Origin: Allodiplogaster sudhausi | Taxonomy: Eukaryota > Nematoda > Chromadorea > Rhabditida > Diplogasteridae | Assembly: GCA_945643635.1 (NCBI GenBank) | Contig: CALZFC010000020.1 | Coordinates: 5,457,001 to 5,521,000 of the forward strand | Direction of reading: 5' to 3' | Length of the DNA: 64,000 nucleotides | Shown here: positions 25,964 through 39,039 of the stretch, one piece after another | Layout of the letters: the number at the start of each line of letters is the position of its first letter | Position numbering within the stretch: position 1 is the stretch's first letter | Made by a program: the position numbers and the translations under genes | The notes under the pieces: generated by a model | Seen by the model: only the letters and a program-made list of their open reading frames with translations | What the model was told of the DNA's origin: nothing | The model's database searches: none

Positions 25964-27527
25964 AGATAAAGAGAAATGGTCGGGGAAAGATATCTATATA
26001 GACTAGATTCGCAAACTGACAGCGACGGTGTCCTTGCCGAGGAAGCCATTGGCTGAGCCGGTTCCGTACTGGATGGACCACTTGCGGCCGTTCTTCTCGT
26101 AGGAGCTCGACTTGGAGCTGTCGAACTTGTGCTTGCCGTTGCAAGGATTCTTGCTGGAAAGAGAGATTGAGAAACAGAGCAAAGAGATGAGAAGTCAGGG
26201 AAATGAAGGAATTCTAACTTGGGCACGGCGTTGAGAGAGCGGGGATGGGTGAAGATGTTCAGGGCCGATTCTTGCGAGTCGCAGCACGACTTGTCCTCGC
26301 ACAGGAGCTTGCAGAGGGCTGAAAAGAAGGCAGAGAGTTTTCACCTTCATATATCCTGTACTATTCCATCGCCTTCGTATGCAAATTAACACTCTTTTTG
26401 TCGGATGTATAAGTGTATGTATGTATGTACTTACATATGTTCATATGCGGGACCGTGTCAAAACAGCAACGACGTTTGCGCAAAGATCCCATAACTTTCT
26501 TCAGGGTGATCGTACCGGTTCAACCAATATTCCGCGTGATTGCTCTCATTGAGATGAATTGAACCATATAGGTTTCGCAGTTCTTGGACAGCAGGCAAAA
26601 AAGTTGAAAATTTGAAATTTTTAAGCTTCAGTCACAAAAGTGCTATCGTTGGATAGATCTTGTAAAGAGAAATTGATTGGTGCTAATTTTATCCGTCTGC
26701 GATAACAATGAAGAAAGTTACAACACTTTAAGCGCAAATGTCGTTGCTGTTTTGACACGGTCCCACATATGCGCATATCGATATATGATATTAATTAATC
26801 AAACCTCCAGTGCACAGGAACGAATCGCAGTCGCTCTTGCCTCCGCAGGATGAGTCGGGCACCCAGAGATTGGCAGAGCCAGTGTCAAGAATCACCTGAA
26901 GACAATCGAGATATAGAAAGATAAGGAAGGAATGGAAGGGAAAAAGAAGAGAGTGGGCATTCCCGATCCACCCCTCACCTGGAATGTCTGCGGCGGAGAG
27001 CCGATTGTAATGTTTCCGACGTACGCCGAGTCATCGAAGTCGTTCACCTGAAATATCAACCGAAACAATAGAGCATTCCAGTATTGCCACTCGAAGAAGC
27101 TACCAGCGATGAGCAAGAACCAGAAATCATACTTTTACTACGGTAGATGGGCGGAGCTATGCCTTCGAGTGTGCAACATATGCACTCTTATTGAAAGAAA
27201 GAGAGTTGGCAACGATTCAGAGAGAGATAGAGAGAGAGAGAAGGTCACAGGGAGAGAGAGAGAGAGAGAGAACCAGAACGAGAAAGAGAGAGATAACCAG
27301 TGAGTTGTTCTAACATTCTGTGGGAATCCTCCAGCGCCAACAATGATGTCTCTGAGCTGAGCCCGTCTCTGTTCCTTGAGTGCCATGTGTGCCTTGTAGG
27401 CAGCTGGTCCCTGTCTGATCAGCTTCTGCCTGGTGGTCAGCCGCTTCCTTAGCGACATTTGATGCACGGCGGCATCGACAACCACGAGGGCGAGCAGGCC
27501 GAGCAGAGACAGCAGCAGCAGTCTCAT
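24322..27527 (-). CDS. Secreted pepsin/cathepsin D-like aspartic protease
   Basis: Aspartic endopeptidase (family A1) acting in acidic compartments or secretions. Eleven exons join with consistent phase: 27315-27527, 26979-27047, 26805-26895, 26219-26318, 26021-26153, 25612-25783, 25250-25338, 24912-25031, 24763-24843, 24509-24658, 24322-24444. They give about 446 residues. The chosen ATG (27527) starts a signal peptide, MRLLLLSLLGLLALVVVDA, followed by a basic propeptide. The first catalytic motif is DTGSANLWVP (26805-26895), the flap region is IQYGTGSANGFLG (26021-26153), and the second motif is DTGTSLLGAP (24763-24843). It ends with WILGDPFIRQYCQIYD and GFAPSLQP. The FDDSAYVGNITIG start and the extra cysteine cluster (LCKLLCEDKSCC) in the N-lobe resemble nematode ASP proteins. 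An ATG seven codons further upstream is possible. No catalytic residue is missing. Confidence 0.96.
26449..26764. mobile_element. MITE-like inverted-repeat element in protease intron
   Basis: The left end GGGACCGTGTCAAAACAGCA... is repeated in inverted orientation at the right end (…gctgttttgacacggtccc). The first 25 bases match, then one mismatch, then TTTGCGC. Flanking 8-mers are tcatatgc and acatatgc, a 7/8 match consistent with an 8-bp target duplication as made by hAT or P-like transposases. It is 316 bp long with no coding capacity and lies in the intron between 26318 and 26805. The superfamily assignment is inference. Confidence 0.75.
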
Positions 27528-28425
27528 TCCTATGCAATCACATTTCATCGCTATTCATCCCTCATGTGTATATCTTCATTCCTACAGTTTCGCGAAGAAG
27601 TGTAAATAAGAATAATCTGTGTGTGCAGAGATTCTAATATGTAAATGCTGAATTAATGGAATATGTGAAAAGTGATAAAGCATAATAATATGTTACATAA
27701 CTGATTTATAATCATAAAATATTAATTGCTTGGGACAGCAAAATAATATCACTCAATTTCTAAACAATAATCCTAGGAATAAGCAGAAACGAGAATCATC
27801 TTTTGGAATAGACCGAAAAAACACTTTAATAAGTGACGTTTTGACAGCCGGGAAAGACTGTCCAGTCAGACGGCCATCTCAGCGATTCTTCGTCTCTTCC
27901 AGCCTTCGTCTTATCAGAACCGTCTTTTATGAGAACGAAGGAGCTCATGCCTGGAAAGGATTACTTTGGGAGGGAGGGCAGAAGGCTAAGAGAGAATGCA
28001 GAGGAATAAGAATCCTGAGAAAGAGAGAGGGAGAGACTAGATCTGAAAGAGAAACACAGAAGTTCGTGTTGAACTGAAAGGGCAGCTTCAGTGTGGAAAA
28101 GAGAAGGCAGTAGCGAGATAAGAATAATTCGTTGACGAAGCAGAGGGAAACAGAGAGAGAGAGAGAATGAAGAGAGAGAGAGCGAGAGCTAAAGAGAGAG
28201 AGAGAGAAAGAAGAGAGAGAGAGAGAGAGAGAGAGGCAGAAGTAGATACCTAACTTCTTTGCAAGCATGATATAATGTGACTAATTTTCTATGCATATAG
28301 CTTTTCGATAATTATGTAATTTTAGAGCTATCTATCTGGCTGATTTCTCGAAGCGACATTTTTCGATTAGTTGCTGCCTTGTAAACCAAGAAAACAAAGA
28401 GGATTGGTTACATGCGAGAGAGAAT

Positions 28426-28472
<47 letters not shown>

Positions 28473-28511
28473 GAGAGAGAGAGCGAGAGCTAAAGAGAGA
28501 GAGAGAGAGAA

Positions 28512-28554
<43 letters not shown>

Positions 28555-28591
28555 GAGAGAGAGAGCGAGAGCTAAAGAGAGAGAGAGAGAA

Positions 28592-28645
<54 letters not shown>

Positions 28646-29632
28646 TAGCTTTGTGACATTCCTATTCGATAGCTTCTCTAGGCTACACACGTCACCCACG
28701 TCATTCATGTATTCTTGTAGTAGAGAGAAACGGTCAGCTTCCCCTGACTTATCAGCAGCAAGAGAAGCTGCTGTATTCATTAGAATGATGCGGAAAAGAG
28801 GCGCGATAAGCAAATGACTTTTCCATCATTCACTCTGGTTCCATTCCCGCTCCACTCAGAAAGAACGAACTGATTTCAGTGTTTGGAGGGGCAGTTTAAA
28901 AGCTCAGATCTACAACCAAGGATATATTATGAGACTGAAACAACAGAGTGAATTGCAAGGGAGTAAATTGTAACGATCATTTTTCTTTTTGTCTACACTA
29001 TCCGTTGCGCTCGTCTTCAACAATCTGCACCCTTGGAAAATGTCGCATTCTCCTTGTTTTCCTACTAGTATATATTTTTCATCACTTTCGCATCACTTGT
29101 TCTGAATGATGACAAAACGAAAGGCTCACTCTAACAAGCAAACTTTATGCTTCCTGTCCTTTCCTAATCTCCCCAAAATGTCCCCGCAACCAGACTTGCG
29201 ATAACAACTCCTTTATGCAATCCTCTGCCTCTCGAACATCAGTGTTGTCCTACCAGAAATGATATTAGCAAGCTGACAGACCGTTACTTCATTCAATCAC
29301 TCATCAGTTGTCCGAAAAAAGATAAACCCCATGAAAGAGCTATAAATCTCGAGGGAAAAGAAAGAACGTGCGAAGTTTCACTTTTTGATACGTTGACATC
29401 TCTGCACTTTCTAATTCTTCACAACTCTTTACTGAAATGAATGAAGACATGAAGAACCATTAAACAGCTATTTCCTCTCAGGCAACGATGCTTCGGGAGT
29501 CTTCTGATAAGCCTCTATGCAATCTAGGATTATGCAATCAATCAGACAATCATTAATCGTATTATGGCGGAGAGAACTCGGTTGGGTCGTAAAAGACGAA
29601 GGGGACAATGGCCGCCAATCTGAAGAAAGAGT
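27528..29632. other. Non-coding interval between protease and Ac45 genes
   Basis: No supported exon on either strand. The part next to 27527 should contain the protease promoter, and the part next to 29633 the Ac45 3' UTR. It includes the (GA)n minisatellite listed separately and AT-rich DNA near 27600-27780. Confidence 0.5.
28140..28655. repeat. (GA)n-rich minisatellite, ~84-bp unit
   Basis: The segment 'gaatgaagagagagagagcg' followed by 'agagctaaagagag' occurs near 28166, 28467 and 28551, embedded in long (GA)n runs. The last two are about 84 bp apart. Unique AT-rich DNA (about 28245-28415) separates the first from the other two, so a piece of the array was copied or split. Confidence 0.75.
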
Positions 29633-32473
29633 CTATTCGCGGACATTGATAAGGATCTGTTTCTGTTTCGGGTCGTCGAATCGGTCCATGGTCTGCACGG
29701 AGTTGAGCATAAGGAAGCCGAAGAGGAACACAGCGAAGAGAACCAGGGCAGAGATGATTCCCATCCACGACGCGGCTGAGAACGTTCCCGTGCACGAGTC
29801 AATCTCAAGTTACAACCATCAGAATTTGAAGTTCTTTCAACGAAATCTCATAATGTTTCCTTCATCGGCAGCACAAGGAAAGAAGAGGAAAAGATGCCTT
29901 GAGATTGAAAACGCCGAGTCCCTCTCTCTTGATGCTGTCGTGGGCGTGGATTTGCACCTGGAAAAGATTGAATCTCGCCAACTAACCCATGACCACCAGA
30001 GTGTCGTGCTCAGAATGGAGAACGAACTTGGATGTTGTGGAAGGAGATGCCCAATCGGGCGTTGTCGTCGTCGGTCTTGAAGAAGGCAGCCTCCGAGTTG
30101 TGGCAGTTCCAGCCATAGCCGAACACGCTGTTCATTCCCATTTGATCAGCCGACAGCGAGACGCCCTTCTGGAGCCATCATCATTCAAAATTATCATTTA
30201 CTAACCCAACATACACCAATGATAACAACTTCGTAAGCTGGGAGGAGAACAATTAGTAAGAATACTGCAAGAATGAAAGATAATGCGCTACCATCATGCA
30301 CTTTTCTGTTACTAAAGAGAATAAAGATTTCTGTGATACACAGTCTGATTGTGTTAACCTGTGCTTTCTTGGAGCCTGAATTGGTGTTGAATGTGATGTC
30401 ATCGAGCAGCTCCAGCTTCTTCAATTTCCAGTAGCCATCGTAGCGCATTTCAATCGACAACCTGCAAACAGTGGGAATATCAAGTGGAAAGGTAGTTCTC
30501 TCAGTCGAGCGGCTTTGTTGGCAAATAATGATGAGCAAAATGAACGGCTGCTGCACGAACTTGAGATGGAAAGGGCCGGAGACGACGAGCTTTTCCTTGG
30601 CATCGGGGGTAGTCGATGGATCATCCTTCGGAGTGATCTTCACTGTGAACTCATTGGCCGGGCTTAAGAAAGATATCAGGCATTAAAAATGAAACACAAT
30701 TAATAAACTATCTACCATCGCAACAAAGGCATGCTCATGCAAATGTTGTAATCCATATTCTGATGTCAACTGCGGTATTGTCGGCAAACAAAACAAAGAG
30801 CAGTGAAAAGGGAGGAATACTGACGAAGGTGTTGCCTTCGTGAAGTTGACATCCGGGCAAGTCACAAAGCTCTCGTCCCACTCGAAGGTTCCATTCTCAC
30901 GAAGCTGAATAAAATCTCATGGAAGTTATTAGACTTTTATTCTCTCAAAAAAAATGTCAGTAAGCAACGTAATATGACAATGCAACCCCCTAATATATTT
31001 AATTGATAAGACAAATCGGAGAAAACTGACAGTCGCAGTCAGGTAGGTTGCTTTCGCGTTACTCGCGCGAGTTTCGAGGATGAAATTGAGGCCTTCCAGG
31101 TACAGAAGGCACGGCAGCCTGGCAAGAACCGTTCTGTTTTCAAACATTCCGGCTGGTCGCAATGAAAGAAGTCAAATCAAAGCATATCACCATTTCAATC
31201 CTTCTTCTGCTTCCTTTTGTTCTATTAAATTTTAAGTAACTTTCAAGGTCCACCAAGAACGAATGTTTTCGACATACTTCTTGACAGTTCCAGCTTCGGT
31301 CATGTTGAAAGGGGGGAGCACGAGAGGGAGAGGCAGAGACATGCCAGCATCCGCAATGGAGACGCGCTTGACGCGAGGCTGAAGCAGAATGGACACATTA
31401 CAACTACGTTCACAATATGGAAAGGAAACACACGATTTAAATGCAAGAAAATGGATGAAATTTTAAATCAGAAAGGATAATGATGGGATAGAGAAAAAAG
31501 GAAATGAATACCGCATTCGTGCTGAGAAATTCGCTGTCAGTGATGAGAACTGCGGTGTTTGGAAGAGAGAGGAGATCACGCGACAGTTGCTCCAGCAACT
31601 CCCAGCTATCGCCTGCAACAAGGATCGTTAATTTACAGTATTCCCAAAGTTTAACGGCGTATCTAACAGGAAAAAATGTAAGCGAGAAGGTATTTAATCT
31701 TCGGTAATTCAACAAAAGAATGGAAGCGCCAGGCGAAGAATTCATTCAACGAAGACAACTGATCGTTGCGACCACAAATAACTGACCGGAAACAACGTAG
31801 ACTGATGCACCCTTCTGGAAAGGAGTTGTGGAGCTAACCGTCTCCCAGTCACTGCCGACCTGAATAGACAAGAATAAGAAAGAACTTTGCCGTTGCGCCT
31901 TCCAAGTTGCGACTCCTGCTCAATTCTAGTACAATTAATGACTGGTAATCGAACATGAACAGGACGGATGATGTGGCGCGAGATGACGCTCTTCGCTTTC
32001 TTTGCAGCATTTACGATGGCCGAGGCAGAAGCAGGGTTGGCCTGTAAAGGAACCCAGTAGGCAATCATTAAAACATGGTCAAACATAGACAACTCTATGG
32101 AAATAGGGGATCCTCTAGTGCGTAATCAAGACTACGCCCTCTTCGACTAAGGCAGCAACAAACTACGCACCTGATAAGCAGCCGCATGGCGAGAGAACTG
32201 GCCGAGAGTGAAGTCAGGATTCACCAAGATGAAGAGCGGCGCACTCGGACTCGCGGTCTCTGCCAAGTTAGCGATCGAAGGGAACTTGTCTCTAAAAATC
32301 AAACTTTGTTGTTATTCATTTGCTTATCTGAACACATGCGATAGGTTAAAGCCAGGTGAATAAAAAATAATACACCCCCCCCCTTACCCTATATTAGTGA
32401 CAGAAGAAAAGAGGACTGCATCGTGTGCGAAGGCAACTGCAACCACGGAGAGAAGCCACACGAGGGAGCGCAT
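29633..32473 (-). CDS. ATP6AP1: V-ATPase accessory subunit S1 (Ac45)
   Basis: Ac45 is a type I membrane glycoprotein of the vacuolar proton pump that helps assembly and trafficking. Thirteen exons give about 445 residues: 32388-32473, 32171-32291, 31955-32041, 31787-31859, 31512-31612, 31254-31378, 31031-31118, 30825-30904, 30561-30662, 30359-30461, 30028-30168, 29898-29957, 29633-29803. Visible features: signal peptide MRSLVWLLSVVAVAFA; several N-glycosylation sites (e.g. NMT in 31254-31378, NFT in 30825-30904); a luminal block YGWNCHNSEAAFF (30028-30168); and a C-terminal helix with the diagnostic SWMG...TMDRFDDPKQ tail (29633-29803), then INVRE and TAG. The last intron would begin with GC (AAG|gcatct). 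The junctions around 30561 and 30825 were chosen because they alone keep the frame. No RNA evidence is available here. Confidence 0.92.
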
Positions 32474-33149
32474 TCCTGCAAGGAGTAGACTTGAATGTGA
32501 ATCACAACCGACAACTCAACCGAGGGCAAGGGCAACTTCGGCCAACTCGCGGCCAAAAATCGAATATCCGTGGACGTCTTTTAGATGTTTAATCTCAAAA
32601 CGTAAATTACACTACTTTTGTTCTTGTTCAGTAGTTCACCAATTCACTATTGTTCAACATTATGTTCTTTTTTCCGAGGGAGAGATCGCGGAAAGTGCTG
32701 TCCAATTATTACACTTTTCAGTTTACCTGTTTAGGCCGCAAACACCTTGCTGCACATTTAGATTAAATCTGATATTTGCATTTATATTTGAGCATGAAAT
32801 GGGCAATTCATTCAACTTCCTTGTCTTCACTTCCGCTTCTCCACTGTTTCCATCAGTTTGCTGACTTATGAACAGAGAACTATTTTATTCATCATCTAGA
32901 ATGGCACAAATATTTACCGTGCAGAATACCCGTCACATCTTCGACTCTGGTTAATAGAAGTTGCAAACTAAAGCTATGAATGGCAAAAGGAGGAGAGAAC
33001 CAAGTTGTACTTTCTACTTCTTAAAATGTAAGCATAACACCTCCAAACGTGAATTAGTGAATAAAACAACGAGGTAGATGAGGAGAGGGAATGAGAGGCA
33101 GAGAAGGGCTATCCTACTGGGAATACTTAAGGATGGGGTCATTATCATG
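32474..33149. other. Spacer between Ac45 start and p190RhoGAP 3' end
   Basis: A 676-bp AT-rich interval. It should hold the Ac45 promoter and 5' UTR and the 3' UTR of the next gene. No further exon was recognised. Confidence 0.5.
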
Positions 33150-35996
33150 TCAGGGATCCGGCAGAACTTCTTGCCAATGAATGAAGAGAGCAGTCAGCAC
33201 ACTCTTGCAGGCATCGACGACAGAAGTAAGGGACTCGATGTCTTCGAAGCGGGGTCTGAGCAGGGAGGGCAGCCACACGATGGCCAGGTTCGAGGCACTC
33301 ATCGCTGTCACTGCCTCCGCTTCTGCCACGCGAGAGAGATGGCCACAGAGGAGACGCAGACAGCGAGAGTGCAGGGCGGGCAGAACGGAGAGGACGACGC
33401 GCATCTCGCGTTCCCGTTCCGCTTCAGTCTCGAAGGACGACGCGGCAAGGAGACGCGCCTGGAGGGAATGGGGCAGGAGAGGCTCGCGCAGTTGCATCAG
33501 CCATGTCTTCAGTGCAACCGCTGCGGAGAAGACATCCACTCCGGGAGAAATCACTTTCAGGGCTTCCTGTAATATTATATTTGTTTGCTCTAAAAATCAT
33601 AATAAAATAGATTCTATTGTGGATAATGTAATTAATAAAAGAAGGAGGGAAGAGAAGAAACCTCGTGTGCCAAATTGGCCAGCAATTCTTCGGTCTGCGC
33701 CCGGCTGCCACTAAGGCGGTAGATGCCTTCAGAGCGAAGGCCGCCCTCCTGAAGTTTTGTGCCAGTGAAACTACGTAACTCCAGACGGCCAATGATACCA
33801 CTGCTATTTCTCAAGGCATTCGTGTGTTTCTCAACAATATCCTAAACTGACTCTTTCGATGAGTGCGATTGCATTGGAGAGGAAGATGGGGATGTCAGTC
33901 ACGTCAGTCTCTACCACCTCTTCAATGGACATCGAAGAGGGAGCACCGAGAGAGGACGACGCTGCGCCTTCCTTCTCTTTCTTCCTCGCAGACAACATTG
34001 GCAGCCAGGAGAAGGTTCCCGACTTCTCGGGGCCTGCAACGAGAATCAAACTGCAGAGGTCGGGAAAAGATTATGATACAAAAATAGGAGAATTGTGAAA
34101 GAGACAGTAGATACAAGGAGGGTAGTCAGAACTTTCCTTTAGAAAATAAATATACGAATACCACAAAAATGAGTGCTCAATGCCGTACCCGAGCCATTGA
34201 GTGCCGCGAGGAGCGGAAGCGTGTTCTTCTTGGCGGAAGGCGCTTCCCTGCGCGCCCTCCTGGCGACCATCAGCGGGCTCTGCGGCAGACTCCGTGAATG
34301 GTTGTGCTGGCTGCTGCTCTCCTCGTCTTCTTCCTTGTCTCTCTCTGTCTGCGTCTCTTCTTCTCCCCCACTCCCTCGCAACACAACCGCCTGCGTGCGT
34401 CGGCGAATACTCGCTTTCACCATGCGAACGAAGCCGAAGCGCTTTTTCTGCTCCTTAAACAAATATTGTAATAGTAACAAATATCCGTGTTAAAAAAAAT
34501 ACCCAGGGTACCTTTTATTTTTGAACATCAATGAGAACAAGAACGAACAGCGATTTACATCATGTTATTATCGAACTAATATGGCAATGAATAAGTAAAT
34601 TATATTTAATCTAATAATAAGCTGACTGACTTTGTGTACGGACTCGGATGACATGGACTGCCTAAGAGGGTGTCTGGCTGGAGGAGTTGCAAAATCGGCC
34701 CTTCTCCTCTCGGCTGCTGCAGCCAAGTCCATGGTGAGGGAGCGGGAAGACGCCATTTGGAGTTGGATCTGAGGGGGCACTGCCGGAGAAGGCGAAGAAG
34801 CACCCGAAGTGGAAGGAGTGGAGAGGTGAGAGGAAGAGAAGGGCAGCGGCTGGTGATAGTAGAGATAATCATTGCGAGGAGAGGCAGCCACAGTCTCATC
34901 TCCCCCTCCGCCGCTTCCAGGAGACGCCGTCAACCTCATCGCAACCAGGCCCGTGACCGACCCCGCTCCATACGGACGACGAGGCTTCTTCTTCATCTCA
35001 CTTCGCACTTCACTCGCCTTTCCCTCGCGAGGCGACTGCTGCGCACCTGCATGCACATGGGAGAGGGTGATATTGAAATGCAGAGGGAGGAGAGCGAGAA
35101 AGAGATAGAGAGAGAGTGAGAGAGATAGAGGGAGACATGAGACAGGGCAAGGCAGTGAAGAAGGAGAGAGCGAGAAGGAAGAGAAAGAATAGTCTGCGAT
35201 CTCTTCCTTCGTCTCCCACTTGCCTGCTGGTTCTCTGCGCTTCTCGTCGCTGGATCGGCGCTTCTCTGAGTAGGATGAGCACGATCCATCCTGTACATTC
35301 TAGAGTGAGTTTACAGCTGCGAAGAAAGAGTAGAAAGAAGGAGAGAGTGAGAGAGACAGAGGAAGAGAGAAGGAGAAAGGGGGGGGGGGATGGAAAGGAT
35401 GAGGTACAGAGAGAAAGAGGGAGAAAAGGAGATGAAGAGAAAGGTCTGAAAGTGGATAACACTGTAGTACTGAAGTGCACAGTGCAAAAGCGAGTCGAAG
35501 AAAGAGAAATGCGAGCCACAACGAAGAAAGATAGAAGCATCCGAAGAAAGTGAGGGAGTCGTTGGGGAAAGAAACAGAGAGAAAGAAAGGACTGACCTGA
35601 ACGGTGGAGTACTCTGCAGCGATAGAGATCTGCTGCTCAGAGAGAGGAGAGGCTGCCGACTCCGCTTCTTCAGCACCCACACGATGTCGTCCTTCTTCAG
35701 CAAAAGGAAGACAATTTCTATTGGCTAGTTTGATGAAAGAATAGTAATGAATGAATAAGGGACTGACGAGAGTGTGGTGGCTTCATCCCAACGCAGCTTC
35801 CGCTGAAACTGCCCAATCCACCGAAGTCCTCATCGCTACCGCTGAAAGAGGGAGAGCTGAAGAAATCAGAGGAGCGTTGAGAACAGACAGTAGGAAATTA
35901 TCTTGAGGGAAATGAAGGCGGATGAGTTTGAGACGAGAGGAGGAGAGTGGTAATAAGAATGAGGAAAGAGTGGGTGGCAAGAGAAGGCGAAAGGAA

Positions 35997-36042
<46 letters not shown>

Positions 36043-36211
36043 AAGAGAAAGAGAGAGAGAGCGCGAGAGAGAAAGAGAGAGAGAAATGGAGAGAGAGATA
36101 GAGAAGCTGAATCCCCATCTAACCTCCCCGTCCACTCACACTGTTTGCACACACTCGTCATATCCGTACTGCTGCGCCACAAACAGAAGGCCCGGATTGG
36201 CAAGTGGAGGG

Positions 36212-36255
<44 letters not shown>

Positions 36256-39000
36256 GAGAGAGTGGGTGAAAGAAAAAGAGAGAGAGAAAGAGAAAATGCG
36301 CGAACGAGATAGAGAAAGCGGGAATGGTTGATGAGTGTGCGAGACAGGGAGACAGAGAAGGTGAAAGAGAGAAGAACGATAGATATAGCGTGAAAACGTG
36401 TCGTGGGCGAGTAATTCTAATATCTACAATATTACTTACTTGGATGTGATGAAAATGGAACTAACGAATTGGTAGGAGGAACTGCTCGTGGAGTTCTCTC
36501 TGCGAGAGCCTTGGAGAAGGCGGCCATCTCAGCCGCGGCTTCCTTCTCTGCCGCGTCGCTCCTCCCGACGACTGCGAAGCGGCAGCCCACGCACTTCGCC
36601 AACTCGCGGCCCTCTTGCATCAACACTGTCGACAACTGAGGGGAGAAGAATGCGGTCATAACTAACCCTTTATTCACTCTTGTTATTCTGTAAGGCTTAA
36701 CAAGATTATCTTGTGACGAAGTCGGAAATAATTGTATTGTAAAAGATATAAACATGTCTGGATTGAGCGAGTGAAATAAAGCGTCTCCCGACCGAGGAAT
36801 TCTGCTCCCTGTCTACTGCAACCAAGAGAATCTCGGCTGCCTCTCTCTGTTGCTCGAGAAGTCTTCGGAGTGCGCATCTCGCGGCTGCCCAACTGGCTAC
36901 TCTGGCCGTGGAGAAAACAACGACTTGGCCTGCTGCCAGGACTCCGCCAGGCAGTTCAGTCCGTCCCAGCCAGGAGTGGAGGGAAAGGATGCGCGGCTGC
37001 TGCAGTTCCACCCCTTCCGGTAGACTCAGACACAGACTCGGCCATCTTGTCCATGACGAAGAGAACAGGTCGCTAGGCAGAAGAGAAGACAGCACGCATC
37101 CTTAATTGGCTATTTCAACTTCCCGCTCGTCCTCACAATAGCTCAGATTGAAAAATACAGTGAGATGCCTGGAGACAGCCGGTCTCCGCAGTGGAAGGAG
37201 AAGCAGAATCTGAGTGGAGAGCTCTGGACTGGCAGGGCACTCGCTTCCTCTTCACGGAGACATTCCGAGATCGCAGCCAGTGAATCTCCCTCGAGGAAGC
37301 GACCTTCTTCCACTGAAGTCGACACGACCACTCCATTCAGAGAAGACGACATCTCATACACCTTCAAATCTTTTCTTCAAGAATATATACTCAATTCTCT
37401 TATTTTCCTAAGTTACTTTTAATGAACCTTTTTTCCCTGGAAAACATAGTTAAAGAAAAAGGGCGTTAACCTGCTCGGCTAGGAAGTCGTTGTGAAGGAT
37501 AAAAAGAGGCTGCCGGAGAGTCCATCCCTCAGGGCACATCCGGGACACACTCAGTCTCGCAGCAGACAGAGAGGATGCCGAGTCTGCGAAGAAGAGAAAG
37601 TGTAGAGTTATTGATGGAGAGGATAAGAAAGAAAGAAAACTACAAACCAATTATAAATACGTGAGTGATCCTGGGCACAATCTCAGCTTCCTCCTCTCCC
37701 ACATAATCAATGTAGAACTCGGCTAGTGGAGAGGGTCGAGAAAGAGTCTGCAGAACTCGGATGAGAGAAAGAGAATGATTATAATATGAGATGAAAAGAG
37801 TAACCTGTAGATTCCTCATAAAGCGTGCAGCCAAGTCAGCTTCCCCATGAACACAGAGAAGGCAGTGACGAACGGAGGAGAGGGCGCTCTCCCTCGCATC
37901 TCCTCGTCTGGAAGAAGAAGAGCTATCAAAGAGGAGTCCATGGCAGGGGATGAGGAGATGAACCTGTTGAGGAAGTCATGGAGGTGCTCTTCAGCCAGAC
38001 TGTCGATGCAAGCAGAGTCTGCTGAGCAAGAGGACGCGAGCGAGCAAGAGAAGAGATTCAGCACTCGCTGGATGGCCGCGTCTCTCAGCTGCGGCACTGC
38101 TGACAACTGGCGATATCTCAACCAGTTCATCACTCATGACTGGCTGGACACAAATAGTATAATTATCTCAAAAGTTATGGCACTGAAAGAAACAAGGAAT
38201 CAATCATGACTCTGCTGTTTATTCATAACATGAAAGTACAAGAATGATGAACCGAAAGTCGTCGTGAAGAACTTGTTTGATGGTGTTCATCTCGTGCGGA
38301 GTGAGATAGGAAGTGGTGGAGAGACAAGAGGAGATCATCAAGGACTCCGGCCTGGCCAGGATCACATCCACCAGCAGATCCACGTTCTCCAGCAGACACT
38401 CCACAAAGTCTGCTTCTGCTCGGGCCACCAGGGCCTCCTTCAAGGAAGGACAACTTAAAGCGTTTTCGAATTTATCAGCAACAAATTCCAGTAGTTTTTA
38501 ATTACTTGAAACGTTAGAGATGCCATTTTCATACAATTCAAGTAATCAATTTAATTATAAAAATATTTATACAGGAAATCTCTTTAAAAACTATGGCACA
38601 TAACTCATGAATGAGAAAGGGAATGATAAAACTGAAACCTGAAACTTCTCGTAGATAAGTGAAGTGAGTGGTGCAGGAAGAGTGTCCCAAGCAGCGTGAC
38701 CGGCAAGAAGAAGACGAGTCTCCGCCAGGGGACGACCAGGAGTCACCTTCAACCATTTCAGTTGATCAACGAGAAAAATTGCATCGGAATCAGGCTGAAA
38801 TAGTTAGTGCCTGCCTCTGGACTTGGGCCGGGGGTTACGAACGACCAAACCGCCAAGGTTACAAAGTGAAATACTGTTTTTAAAAATTGTTCTGGGCCCG
38901 GGGTCTTACAACGCTGTCGTGGGTCAGACCTTTTTCAGCACTGGTCGGAATTCTCACATAGAGGCCTTGCTAAGAACAACAGAAACATAAACACAGAGAG

Positions 39001-39039
<39 letters not shown>

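Noticed and set aside
25566..26226. Open frames over the protease exons on the plus strand and in other minus frames
   Set aside because: Shadows of the aspartic protease exons and of the adjoining (GA)n repeats; the protease frame carries the conserved motifs.
30470..30560. Continuous reading through 30462-30560 in the Ac45 gene
   Set aside because: The frame stays open, but a donor (CTC AA|gttcgt) and a strong acceptor (tttgcag) remove a hydrophobic stretch unlike Ac45 and keep the frame.
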